Assembly: GCA_038184435.1 (NCBI GenBank)
Contig: CP116227.1
Location: 3,253,501-3,317,500, forward strand
Origin: Nocardioides alkalitolerans
GTDB taxonomy: Bacteria; Actinomycetota; Actinomycetes; Propionibacteriales; Nocardioidaceae
Direction of reading: 5' to 3'
DNA length: 64,000 nt
Shown here one piece after another: positions 1-7,094 of this stretch. Within the stretch, counting starts at the first letter, position 1. Every line of letters starts with the position of its first letter. The position numbers and the translations under genes are program-made. The notes below the pieces were generated by a model, which was given only the letters and a program-made list of their open reading frames with translations, searched no databases and had not been told where the DNA came from.

Positions 1-166
1 GGTCGGCGGGGTCCATGAACGGGTTGATGACGTAGTCCACCCGGAAGTGGTCGGGGCTGACGACGGCGTAGGACCGGCCCCAGGCGAGCTCGCCCGCGCC
101 CGTCCCCCGCACCTGCTCGACCGTCTCCGCGATCGCCTGCCGCGACGGCTCCTGCACCAGGGTCAT
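1..166 (-). CDS. Dimethylargininase / amidinotransferase family protein, N-terminal part
   Basis: Only the first 55 codons are in the window; the gene runs off the left edge. The ATG at 166 follows a strong purine-rich ribosome binding site (GAGGAGGTGGGG). The visible protein contains the stretch SPDHFRVDYVINPFMDP, which matches the first conserved block of the guanidine-modifying superfamily (dimethylarginine dimethylaminohydrolase and arginine-type amidinotransferases), which act on arginine derivatives in the cytoplasm. The catalytic Cys and His lie outside the window, so the exact reaction cannot be read. It is divergent from a GntR regulator and a perfect palindrome lies just upstream, so it is probably controlled by that regulator. 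Confidence 0.7.
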   Translation of the reverse strand, partial: MTLVQEPSRQAIAETVEQVRGTGAGELAWGRSYAVVSPDHFRVDYVINPFMDPAD

Positions 167-180
167 GACCCCACCTCCTC

Positions 181-195
181 GATTGTCCGACAATC
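181..195. promoter_or_regulatory. Palindromic operator, FCD-type GntR consensus
   Basis: A 15-bp inverted repeat, GATTGTCCGACAATC, with 6-bp arms. Its core fits the TnGTnnnACnA pattern known for FadR/FCD-type GntR repressors. It lies between the divergent dimethylargininase-like gene and the GntR gene, directly beside the ribosome binding site of the former. Binding by the neighbouring regulator is inference. Confidence 0.6.
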
Positions 196-234
196 CGACG
201 AGGGGGAGTGTGGCACACCGCCGACGCGTTCCGC

Positions 235-240
235 GAGAAT
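235..240 (+). promoter_or_regulatory. -10 box of a probable leaderless transcript
   Basis: GAGAAT lies six bases before the GTG at 247, the spacing seen at many other starts in this window. It supports the inner start of the GntR gene. Confidence 0.35.
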
Positions 241-246
241 GCGCGG

Positions 247-918
247 GTGCCCGATCCCTACGCCGGCCTCCACGTCGAGGTCACCTCGACCACGCAGCGC
301 GTCGCCGACGAGCTGCGGCGGGCCGTCTTCGACGGCGAGCTCGAGGCCGGCACCCCGCTGCGCGAGGTGGCGCTCGCCGCCTCCCTGGGCGTCGCCCGGT
401 CGACCGTCCGGGAGGCGCTGACCCTGCTCGTGGCCGAGTCGATCGCGACGCGGGAGCCCAACCGCGGGGTGAGCGTCGCCGTACCCGACGCGGACGCCGT
501 GCGCGACGTCTGCCGGGCGCGCACGGTGCTGGAGTCGGCGGGGGTACGTCGCTGGGGCGACGCCAGCGACGCCGAGCGCCAGGAGGTGCGGGACCGGCTC
601 GCGGCCTACACGGGGGCGGTGGCGCGGGGGGCGGGCTACGCCGAGCTCAACGAGACCCACCTCGAGTTCCACGTCGCCCTCGTGGGGCTCGCCGGGTCGC
701 CGCGGCTCGTGCACACCGCCCGGGCCCTCGTGGCCGAGCTCAAGGTCGTCCTCGCCCAGATCGACCGCGCCGAGCGCAACGCCCACGACCAGGCCGACAG
801 CCACGAGGCGATCGTCGCGCTGCTCGAGGCGGGGCGGGTCGAGGACGGCCTCGTCGCCATCGACGAGCACCTCCGCGACGCCGAGCGGGACATCCTCCAC
901 GCCCTCGGAGCCACCTGA
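247..918 (+). CDS. GntR-family transcriptional regulator, FCD subfamily
   Basis: A 223-residue DNA-binding regulator. The N-terminal winged helix shows the GntR pattern (TPLREVALAASLGVARSTVR, about residues 38-57), followed by an all-helical FCD ligand domain with the metal-site-like segments HLEFHVAL and DSHEAIV. The reading frame is open to GTG 208, but that start touches its purine stretch with no spacing. GTG 247 sits six bases after a -10-like GAGAAT and is preferred. The FCD-type palindrome at 181-195 lies between this gene and the divergent arginine-derivative hydrolase, so local control of that gene is the likely role. The ligand is unknown. Confidence 0.85.
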   Translation: MPDPYAGLHVEVTSTTQRVADELRRAVFDGELEAGTPLREVALAASLGVARSTVREALTLLVAESIATREPNRGVSVAVPDADAVRDVCRARTVLESAGVRRWGDASDAERQEVRDRLAAYTGAVARGAGYAELNETHLEFHVALVGLAGSPRLVHTARALVAELKVVLAQIDRAERNAHDQADSHEAIVALLEAGRVEDGLVAIDEHLRDAERDILHALGAT

Positions 919-959
919 GGATCACCTGAAGCGAGGTGCAGGGACTGGCCCGGTCTGCC

Positions 960-965
960 TACGAT
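960..965 (+). promoter_or_regulatory. -10 box TACGAT, leaderless start of the holin-family gene
   Basis: TACGAT followed by seven bases and the GTG at 973, with no ribosome binding site between. A close match to actinobacterial leaderless promoters. Confidence 0.6.
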
Positions 966-972
966 CGGCCCC

Positions 973-1368
973 GTGAAGTTCGTCGCCTGGGTCCTCGTCA
1001 ACGCGCTCGGCATCGCCGTGGCCGCGTGGCTCTTCGACGGCATCTCCTTCGACGGCGCCACCAGCGGCCAGGCGGAGATCGAGGACAAGATCCTCCCGCT
1101 GCTGGGCGTGGCGCTCATCTTCTCCCTGGTCACCGCGTGGGTCGCGCCGATCGTCAAGCTGCTGTCGCTGCCCCTCGTGATCCTGACGCTCGGCCTCTTC
1201 CTGTTCGTCGTCAACGCCGCGATGTTCCTGCTCACCGGGTGGCTCGCCGACCAGTTCGACATCCCGTTCCACGTCGAGGGCTTCTGGACGGCGCTCGGCG
1301 CCTCCATCGTCATCACGATCGTCACCTGGCTCGTCGAGGCCGTCACCGACACCGAGGTGCGCGGGTGA
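973..1368 (+). CDS. Phage holin family 4 / YvlD-like membrane protein
   Basis: A 131-residue membrane protein with four hydrophobic segments (about residues 3-20, 45-60, 65-90 and 105-122). The layout resembles the DUF360/YvlD group, often annotated as phage holin family but common in bacterial chromosomes outside prophages. No phage gene is near. The start is a GTG at a leaderless promoter. Its stop overlaps the start of the phosphatase gene (GTGA), so the two are probably cotranscribed. The function is unknown; in other bacteria such proteins are linked to envelope stress. Confidence 0.75.
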   Translation: MKFVAWVLVNALGIAVAAWLFDGISFDGATSGQAEIEDKILPLLGVALIFSLVTAWVAPIVKLLSLPLVILTLGLFLFVVNAAMFLLTGWLADQFDIPFHVEGFWTALGASIVITIVTWLVEAVTDTEVRG

Positions 1369-1886
1369 CGGTCCCGCTCCCCGCCCCGCGCGACCCCGCG
1401 ACGTACCGCGTCGCCGTCGTCTGCCTGGGCAACATCTGCCGATCGCCGATCGCCGACGTGGTGATCGAGGACCGGCTCGCCGCGGCGGGCCTGTCGGGCG
1501 CCGTCGCGGTGGAGTCCTTCGGCACCGGGCCCTGGCACGTGGGCGAGCCGATGGACGAGCGGTCGGCGCGGGTGCTGCGGGAGGCGGGGTACGACGCGAC
1601 CCGTCACCGCGGGCAGCAGGTCACCGCCCAGCACGCGGGCCGGTTCGACCTGGTCCTCGGCATGGACAGCTCGAACGTGGCCGACCTCGTCGCGCTGCTG
1701 CCGGACGACGTAGAGCGCATCCACCGCTTCCGCGACCTCGACCCCGAGGGGCCGGGCGACGTGCCGGACCCCTACGCGGGCGGACCCGAGGGCTTCACCA
1801 GCACGCTCGCCGTCGTCGAGCGCACCGCCGACGCCCTCGTCGGTCGGCTCGCCGACACGTTGCCCGTGCGGGAGCCGACCGCATGA
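1365..1886 (+). CDS. Low-molecular-weight protein-tyrosine-phosphatase family protein
   Basis: A 173-residue cytoplasmic phosphatase. The P-loop CLGNICRS is present (nucleophile Cys20, Arg26) and the general-acid motif DPY lies near the C-terminus in VPDPYAGG. The GTG start overlaps the previous stop, and the stop overlaps the ATG of the fructosamine kinase, so the three genes form an operon. In some bacteria LMW phosphatases beside fructosamine-kinase homologues act as ribulosamine-5-phosphate phosphatases rather than protein phosphatases. That family knowledge makes protein or metabolite deglycation a reasonable alternative role here. A classical role in tyrosine dephosphorylation cannot be excluded. 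Confidence 0.9.
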   Translation: MTVPLPAPRDPATYRVAVVCLGNICRSPIADVVIEDRLAAAGLSGAVAVESFGTGPWHVGEPMDERSARVLREAGYDATRHRGQQVTAQHAGRFDLVLGMDSSNVADLVALLPDDVERIHRFRDLDPEGPGDVPDPYAGGPEGFTSTLAVVERTADALVGRLADTLPVREPTA

Positions 1887-2761
1887 CCCGACAGCCGCTC
1901 CTGGCGCGCCGGGCCGAGGCGCTGCTGGGCACGGCTGTCTCCGCCACCTCCCCCGTCGCCGGCGGCGACACCTCGACGTCGACGCGTCTCCGCCTCGCCG
2001 ACGGCCGGAACGCGCTGATGAAGACGCACCCCGGCGCGCCGCCCGGGTTCTTCGAGGCCGAGGCCCGCGGCCTGCGCTGGCTCGCCGAGGTGACCGACGG
2101 CGTGGCCGTGCCCGAGATCCTCGCCGCCGCGGAGGACTGCCTGCTGCTGCGGTGGATCGACCCCGGTCGTCCCACCGCCGACGCCGCCGCCGAGCTGGGC
2201 GCGCGGCTGGCTCGCACCCACCTCGCCGGAGCCGCGCTGGGCGCCGAGGAGGACGGCTTCATCGGCCGCCTCCCCCTGCCGTGCCGCGCGCCCGCGGGCG
2301 TGTCCTGGGCGGAGTTCTACGCCGTGCGACGCGTGCTGCCCTACCTGAAGCTGGCCCGCGACCGCGGCGCCGTGCTCCCCGAGGACGCCGCCCGCGTCGA
2401 GGCGCTGCTCCCCCGCCTGCCGGCCCTGGTGCCCGACGAGCCGCCCGCCCGTCTCCACGGCGACCTGTGGAACGGCAACGTCCTGTGGGGCGTCGGCGGC
2501 ACGGTGCACGTGCTCGACCCCGCGGCGTACGGCGGCCACCGCGAGGTCGACCTCGCCATGCTCGCGCTCTTCGGGCTGCCCCACCTGCGCGAGCTCACCG
2601 ACGCCTACGAGGACGCCAGCGCGGCCCTCGGGCGCCCGCTCGACGCCGAGTGGCGCGACCGCCTCGGGGTGCACCAGATCTTCCCGCTGCTCGTGCACGC
2701 GGCGCTGTTCGGCGGTGGGTACGGCGCGCGTGCCGGCGCGCTCGCGGCGTCGTACGGCTGA
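1883..2761 (+). CDS. Fructosamine / ribulosamine kinase family protein
   Basis: A 292-residue protein-kinase-like enzyme of the fructosamine-3-kinase family. It has the glycine-containing nucleotide site (VAGGDTSTS, residues 26-34), the catalytic loop HGDLWNGN (His192, Asp194) and the DPAAYGGHREVDLAM metal-site segment. The family phosphorylates sugar adducts on lysines or amines, after which the adduct falls off, so it repairs glycated proteins. It is translationally coupled (ATGA) to the phosphatase, a pairing that suits removal of 5-phosphoribosyl adducts. A hairpin repeat follows the gene and may end transcription. Confidence 0.92.
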   Translation: MTRQPLLARRAEALLGTAVSATSPVAGGDTSTSTRLRLADGRNALMKTHPGAPPGFFEAEARGLRWLAEVTDGVAVPEILAAAEDCLLLRWIDPGRPTADAAAELGARLARTHLAGAALGAEEDGFIGRLPLPCRAPAGVSWAEFYAVRRVLPYLKLARDRGAVLPEDAARVEALLPRLPALVPDEPPARLHGDLWNGNVLWGVGGTVHVLDPAAYGGHREVDLAMLALFGLPHLRELTDAYEDASAALGRPLDAEWRDRLGVHQIFPLLVHAALFGGGYGARAGALAASYG

Positions 2762-2775
2762 GGCGGACCGCGCCC

Positions 2776-2847
2776 GTGTAACGCGGTGTCCGGGCTACTC
2801 CACACGCGTTCTACCACCGCACCAGTGGCACGGACACCGCGTTACAC
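2776..2847. repeat. Inverted repeat with 17-bp perfect arms and 38-bp centre
   Basis: The arms GTGTAACGCGGTGTCCG (2776-2792) and its exact complement (2831-2847) flank 38 bases. There is no T-run, so it is not a classical terminator, though it could act as one in a high-GC genome. It lies between the kinase gene and the two-component operon. I found no second copy in the window. Confidence 0.8.
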
Positions 2848-2890
2848 GCCGAGGGAGTGGCGTTCTCAGGCGCGACTCAGCCCCGATCGG

Positions 2891-2896
2891 CATACT
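2891..2896 (+). promoter_or_regulatory. -10 box CATACT, leaderless start of the response regulator gene
   Basis: CATACT is six bases upstream of GTG 2903 and there is no ribosome binding site. This supports the short start of the regulator over the longer open frame from 2786. Confidence 0.5.
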
Positions 2897-2902
2897 GCTG
2901 GG

Positions 2903-3598
2903 GTGCCAGACAGCAAGGGGTCCCGCGTGCTCGTCGTCGACGACGACCGCGCGGTGCGCGATTCGCTGCGGCGGTCGCTGGAGTTCAACGGGTACGTCGT
3001 GGCGACCGCCTCCGACGGGGCCGAGGCGCTGGCGCAGATCGCGTCGGTGGCGCCGGAGCTCGTCGTGATGGACGTGATGATGCCGCGCCTGGACGGGCTC
3101 GAGGCCACGCGCGCCCTGCGGGCGGCGGGCAACGACGTCCCCGTGATCGTGCTGACCGCCCGCGACGCCGTCGGCGAGCGGGTCGAGGGCCTGGACGCGG
3201 GGGCGGACGACTACCTCACCAAGCCCTTCGCGCTGGAGGAGCTGCTGGCGCGGATCCGGGCGCTGCTGCGCCGTGCCGTGCCCACGGAGCAGGCCGACGA
3301 GCGCCTCGTCTTCGCCGACCTCGCGATGGACCTCGCCTCCCGCGAGGTGTTCCGCGGCGAGCGGGCCATCGAGCTCACGCGCACCGAGTTCACGCTGCTC
3401 GAGATGTTCCTCCGCCGGCCGCGCCGCGTGCTGGAGCGGTCGTTCATCCTCGAGGAGGTCTGGGGCTACGACTTCCCGACCACGGCGAACTCGCTGGAGG
3501 TCTACGTCGGCTACCTGCGCCGCAAGACCGAGGCGGAGGGCGAGCCGCGGCTGATCCACACGGTGCGGGGCGTGGGCTACGTGCTGAAGGAAGCATGA
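2903..3598 (+). CDS. mprA: OmpR-family response regulator, MprA-like
   Basis: A 231-residue two-component response regulator. The receiver domain has the acidic pocket Asp13/Asp14, phosphoacceptor Asp57 (VVMDVMMP) and the conserved Lys near residue 106 (LTKPF). A C-terminal winged helix follows, with the typical ending VRGVGYVLKEA. The frame is open further upstream, but GTG 2903 sits at a leaderless promoter and gives the normal family length. The order regulator, kinase, membrane-anchored HtrA protease matches the mycobacterial mprA-mprB-pepD locus, which responds to envelope stress. The mpr name rests on this synteny and on overall family likeness. Confidence 0.88.
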   Translation: MPDSKGSRVLVVDDDRAVRDSLRRSLEFNGYVVATASDGAEALAQIASVAPELVVMDVMMPRLDGLEATRALRAAGNDVPVIVLTARDAVGERVEGLDAGADDYLTKPFALEELLARIRALLRRAVPTEQADERLVFADLAMDLASREVFRGERAIELTRTEFTLLEMFLRRPRRVLERSFILEEVWGYDFPTTANSLEVYVGYLRRKTEAEGEPRLIHTVRGVGYVLKEA

Positions 3599-5139
3599 GG
3601 CCCCTGCCGCCCCGACCCGAGACCGCGCCGAACGACGCGGAGCCCCCGGCCGAGACGGACCCGCACGACCCCGGGCACGACGCCGGGCTGCCCGAGCGGC
3701 GCTGGCACTACCGCCGCTCGCTGGCGAGCCGCGTGACGCTGCTCACGACGATCGCGGTGGGCGTGGCGGTGGCGTTCCTGTCGCTGAGCGTCTACTTCGT
3801 CGTGCGCATCCAGCTCGAGGACACGATGGACGAGCAGCTGCTCGACCGGGCGACGTCGATGGCGGCCGGCCTCACGTCGGCCGCGGCGGACAAGGACCGC
3901 GACCAGCTCCTCACCCAGCTCCGGTTCCTGCCGCGCGACTCGCGGGTGCAGATCCTCTTCGCCGACGGGAGCATCCTCCTCACCAACGGCACCACGACGC
4001 TCCCCCTGGGCGAGGAGGAGTGGGACGTCGCCACGAGCGACGCCGACCACGCCGTGCTCCGCTCCGTGACGATCGCCGGCGACCACGTGCGCATGGCGAC
4101 GGTGCCGATGGACCTCTCCAACGGCCGCATCGGGGCCCTGGTGATGACGCAGAACACCGACTCGCAGCAGAAGTTCCTCGGCAAGCTCGGCCTGGTCATG
4201 CTCGGTTTCGGCGGCACCGGCGTCATCCTCGCGGCCGTCGCCGGCACCGTGGTCGCCCGCAACGGCCTGCGGCCGGTACGCCGCCTCACCGAGTCCGTCG
4301 AGACCATCGCCCGCACGGAGGAGCTCACCCCGCTGCGGGTCGAGGGTGACGACGAGATCGCGCGCCTCGCGACGGCGTTCAACCAGATGCTGACGGCGCT
4401 GAGCGCGTCGCGGGAGCGCCAGAAGCAGCTGGTGGCGGACGCCGGCCACGAGCTGAAGACCCCGCTGACGTCGCTGCGCACCAACCTCGACCTCCTCGCG
4501 CAGGCCGAGGACACCGGCGCCGCGCTCTCCCCGGAGACCCGCCGCGAGCTCATCGACGACGTGCGGGCGCAGATCGTCGAGCTGAGCACCCTCATCGGCG
4601 ACCTCGTCGAGCTCGCCCGCGACGAGCAGGTGCGCCACGTCGTCGAGCCGGTCTCCCTCGTCGAGGTGCTGGACAAGGCCGTCGCGCGGGTGCGGCTGCG
4701 CGCGCCGTCGGTGACGTTCGAGGTGCGCGCGGCCCCGTGGTGGCTCGTCGGGGAGTCGCACTCGCTCGAGCGCGCCATCACCAACCTCCTCGACAACGCC
4801 GCCAAGTGGAGCCCCACCGACGGCCGGGTCGTGGCGACGCTGGCCAACGGCATCCTCACCGTCGACGACGAGGGTCCGGGCATCCCGGAGGCGGACCGCG
4901 AGTACGTCTTCGAGCGCTTCTTCCGCTCCACCGAGTCCCGCGCCATGCCGGGCTCGGGCCTCGGTCTCGCGATCGTGCGGCAGGTCGCGGAGCGGCACGC
5001 CGGCTCCGTGCGCGCCGGTGTCTCGCCGTCCGGCGGGGCGCGCCTCACGATGACGCTGCCGGGCGGTCCGCTGCACCCCGACGCGACCCGCGCGATCCCG
5101 CGCGAGTCCCGAGGTGCGACGACGGCCCCGACGGGGTAA
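3595..5139 (+). CDS. mprB: Sensor histidine kinase, MprB-like
   Basis: A 514-residue membrane histidine kinase. A proline-rich cytoplasmic tail (1-40) precedes TM1 (about 48-70), a periplasmic sensor of roughly 125 residues, TM2 (about 198-222) and a HAMP linker. The H-box is AGHELKTPLTSLR with His285, and the ATP-binding N and G boxes (NLLDNAAKW, DEGPGIP, GSGLGLAIV) follow. It overlaps the regulator gene by ATGA and would phosphorylate its Asp57. An HtrA-like protease gene follows 10 bases downstream, so the expected stimulus is misfolded or damaged envelope protein. That stimulus is inference from the mycobacterial system. Confidence 0.9.
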   Translation: MRPLPPRPETAPNDAEPPAETDPHDPGHDAGLPERRWHYRRSLASRVTLLTTIAVGVAVAFLSLSVYFVVRIQLEDTMDEQLLDRATSMAAGLTSAAADKDRDQLLTQLRFLPRDSRVQILFADGSILLTNGTTTLPLGEEEWDVATSDADHAVLRSVTIAGDHVRMATVPMDLSNGRIGALVMTQNTDSQQKFLGKLGLVMLGFGGTGVILAAVAGTVVARNGLRPVRRLTESVETIARTEELTPLRVEGDDEIARLATAFNQMLTALSASRERQKQLVADAGHELKTPLTSLRTNLDLLAQAEDTGAALSPETRRELIDDVRAQIVELSTLIGDLVELARDEQVRHVVEPVSLVEVLDKAVARVRLRAPSVTFEVRAAPWWLVGESHSLERAITNLLDNAAKWSPTDGRVVATLANGILTVDDEGPGIPEADREYVFERFFRSTESRAMPGSGLGLAIVRQVAERHAGSVRAGVSPSGGARLTMTLPGGPLHPDATRAIPRESRGATTAPTG

Positions 5140-5149
5140 GGAGCCCGCC

Positions 5150-6511
5150 ATGAGCGACCAGCGCCCGCCCCTCCCCGGCCAGCCCGGCCAGCCCGGCTAC
5201 CAGCCCGGCTACCAGCCCGGCCAGCAGCCCGGACAGCACCCGTCGGGCCCGTACCAGCCCGGCCAGCACCAGCCCGGCCAGCACCGGCCGAGCGGACCGC
5301 CCCCGGGCGCGCCGTACGGCGGGGGGCCGCGACCGCCGCAGCAGCCGTCGCCCGCGTCGTACCCGCAGCAGCCCCGCCGCGGGAGCGGCGCCCTCGGCGC
5401 CGGGGTGGTCGTCGGTGCGCTCGTGCTCGGGGTGGTCGGCGGCATCGGCGGCGCGGCGGGGTACTCGGCGCTCGTCGACGACGACGGGATCTTCTCCTCG
5501 AGCGGCGACGGGGGCGGCTCCGACGGCGACACGCGGATCCAGGCCGACGACCTCGACACGGGCAGCATCGACCCGCTCGACCTGGTGTCGGTCAACGACA
5601 TCTCCAACGCCGTGCTGCCCGCGGTGGTGCAGATCAACGTGCCGGTGACGGGCGGGTACTCGCAGGGCTCCGGCTTCGTCGTCTCCGACGACGGCGAGAT
5701 CCTCACCAACCACCACGTGATCGAGGGCGGGTCGTCGGGCGAGGCCATCGTCGTCACCTTCGACGACGGCACGCTCGCGGAGGCGGAGGTCGTCGGCAGC
5801 GACCCGCTGCTCGACGTGGCGCTGCTCCGGCTCACCGACGCGCCCGACGACCTGACGGTCGCCTCGCTCGGGTCGTCCGACGAGACCGAGGTGGGGCAGG
5901 CGGTGGTGGCGATCGGCGCGCCGTACGGCCTCCAGTCCACCGTCACCGCCGGCATCGTCAGCGCGCTGAACCGGCCGTTCGTGCTCGAGCTGCCCGAGGG
6001 CCTCGTCGCCTACCCGGCCATCCAGACGGACGCGGCGGTCAACTCCGGCAACTCCGGCGGTCCGCTCGTGAACCTGCGCGGCGAGGTCATCGGCATCAAC
6101 GGGGCGATCGAGCTGGCGCAGAGCGACCAGGGGTACGACGCGGGGTTCATCGGCATCAGCTACGCCATCCCCATCGACGACGTGCGGCACGTCGTCGACC
6201 AGCTGCGCGAGGGCGAGGAGCCCGAGCACGCGAGCCTCGGCGCCAACGCGGAGACCGCCGTCGTGGAGAACATCGTCGACGGAGCCGCCGTGCTCACCGA
6301 GCTCGCGCCCGACGGTGCCGCGGCCCAGGCCGGGCTCGAGGAGGGTGACATGATCACGGAGATCGGCGAGCTGCACGTCAACAGCGCGCGGGCGCTCGTG
6401 ACGTCCGTGCTCACGTTCGAGCCGGGCGAGGACGTCGAGGTGACCTACATCGACGGCGACGGCAACGAGGAGACCACCACCGTGACCCTGGGCAGCGACC
6501 TGGATGACTGA
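5150..6511 (+). CDS. pepD: Membrane-anchored HtrA/DegP-like serine protease with PDZ domain, PepD-like
   Basis: A 453-residue protease. Residues 1-80 form a low-complexity Pro-Gly-Gln tail built from repeats of the type QPGYQPGYQPGQ. One membrane helix follows (about 80-106), then a periplasmic trypsin-like domain with His189 (TNHHV), Asp222 (LLDVALL) and Ser302 (NSGNSGGPL), and a C-terminal PDZ domain with the GLEEGDMITEIG motif. The ribosome binding site is TAAGGAG before ATG 5150. It probably degrades or refolds damaged envelope proteins, and its position after the MprAB-like pair suggests that system controls it. The next lipoprotein gene overlaps its end by eight bases. Confidence 0.92.
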   Translation: MSDQRPPLPGQPGQPGYQPGYQPGQQPGQHPSGPYQPGQHQPGQHRPSGPPPGAPYGGGPRPPQQPSPASYPQQPRRGSGALGAGVVVGALVLGVVGGIGGAAGYSALVDDDGIFSSSGDGGGSDGDTRIQADDLDTGSIDPLDLVSVNDISNAVLPAVVQINVPVTGGYSQGSGFVVSDDGEILTNHHVIEGGSSGEAIVVTFDDGTLAEAEVVGSDPLLDVALLRLTDAPDDLTVASLGSSDETEVGQAVVAIGAPYGLQSTVTAGIVSALNRPFVLELPEGLVAYPAIQTDAAVNSGNSGGPLVNLRGEVIGINGAIELAQSDQGYDAGFIGISYAIPIDDVRHVVDQLREGEEPEHASLGANAETAVVENIVDGAAVLTELAPDGAAAQAGLEEGDMITEIGELHVNSARALVTSVLTFEPGEDVEVTYIDGDGNEETTTVTLGSDLDD

Positions 6512-7094
6512 CCGCACCACCGCCCGCAGCACCGCCCGCACCGTCGGGATCGCCGGCGCCCTCGTCGCCGTCGTCGCCCTCGCCGGGTGCGGCGGCGACG
6601 GGGACGACGACGCGTCCTCGGTCCCCACCTCCTCGGCCAGCAGCTTCCCCACCGACGACGTGGTCGAGGTCGGCGACCCCTGCGAGGCCGTGTCCGGTGC
6701 GGAGATGGGCGAGCTGCTCGGCCTCGACGAGCCGTTGACCGCGACGAGCGCGGGGGCCGGCAACTACCGCGGGTGCAGCTATGCCGACGCCGACGACGTC
6801 GTCGTCATCAACACGACGCGCTACGCCTCCGCGGCGCCGTTCGAGGAGGTGTGGGACTCCCTCGACCTGGGCGACCTCGCCGTGCAGGACGTGACGGTCC
6901 CGGGCGCCGACGCGGCGGGCCTCATCGTGGCCGCCGAGGAGGGCAGCCTCGCCATGACCGCCGCGGTCGCCCACGACGGCCTCGTGGACCTGGCGAACTT
7001 CTACGTCGTGGCGCCGTACGACGAGGCGGCCACCACCGCCGGGATCACGACCCTGCTGGAGCGGCTGGCGGCGCAGCCGGCGCCGGCGCCCTAG
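6504..7094 (+). CDS. DUF3558-like lipoprotein
   Basis: A 196-residue putative lipoprotein. The signal peptide ends in the lipobox VALAGC, with Cys29 as the predicted lipidation site, and a Ser/Asp-rich linker follows. The mature part has two Cys (DPCEAV, RGCSY) and a layout resembling DUF3558 proteins of actinobacteria. It starts inside the end of the protease gene (8-base overlap), so it belongs to the same stress operon. Its last 50 bases overlap the end of the convergent pabB gene. It might be a surface partner or substrate sensor of the protease, but the exact function is unknown. Confidence 0.75.
   Translation: MTDRTTARSTARTVGIAGALVAVVALAGCGGDGDDDASSVPTSSASSFPTDDVVEVGDPCEAVSGAEMGELLGLDEPLTATSAGAGNYRGCSYADADDVVVINTTRYASAAPFEEVWDSLDLGDLAVQDVTVPGADAAGLIVAAEEGSLAMTAAVAHDGLVDLANFYVVAPYDEAATTAGITTLLERLAAQPAPAP

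Noticed and set aside
973..1368. Prophage, suggested by the holin-family name
   Set aside because: No capsid, tail, integrase or lysin gene is near; the protein belongs to a chromosomal membrane family.
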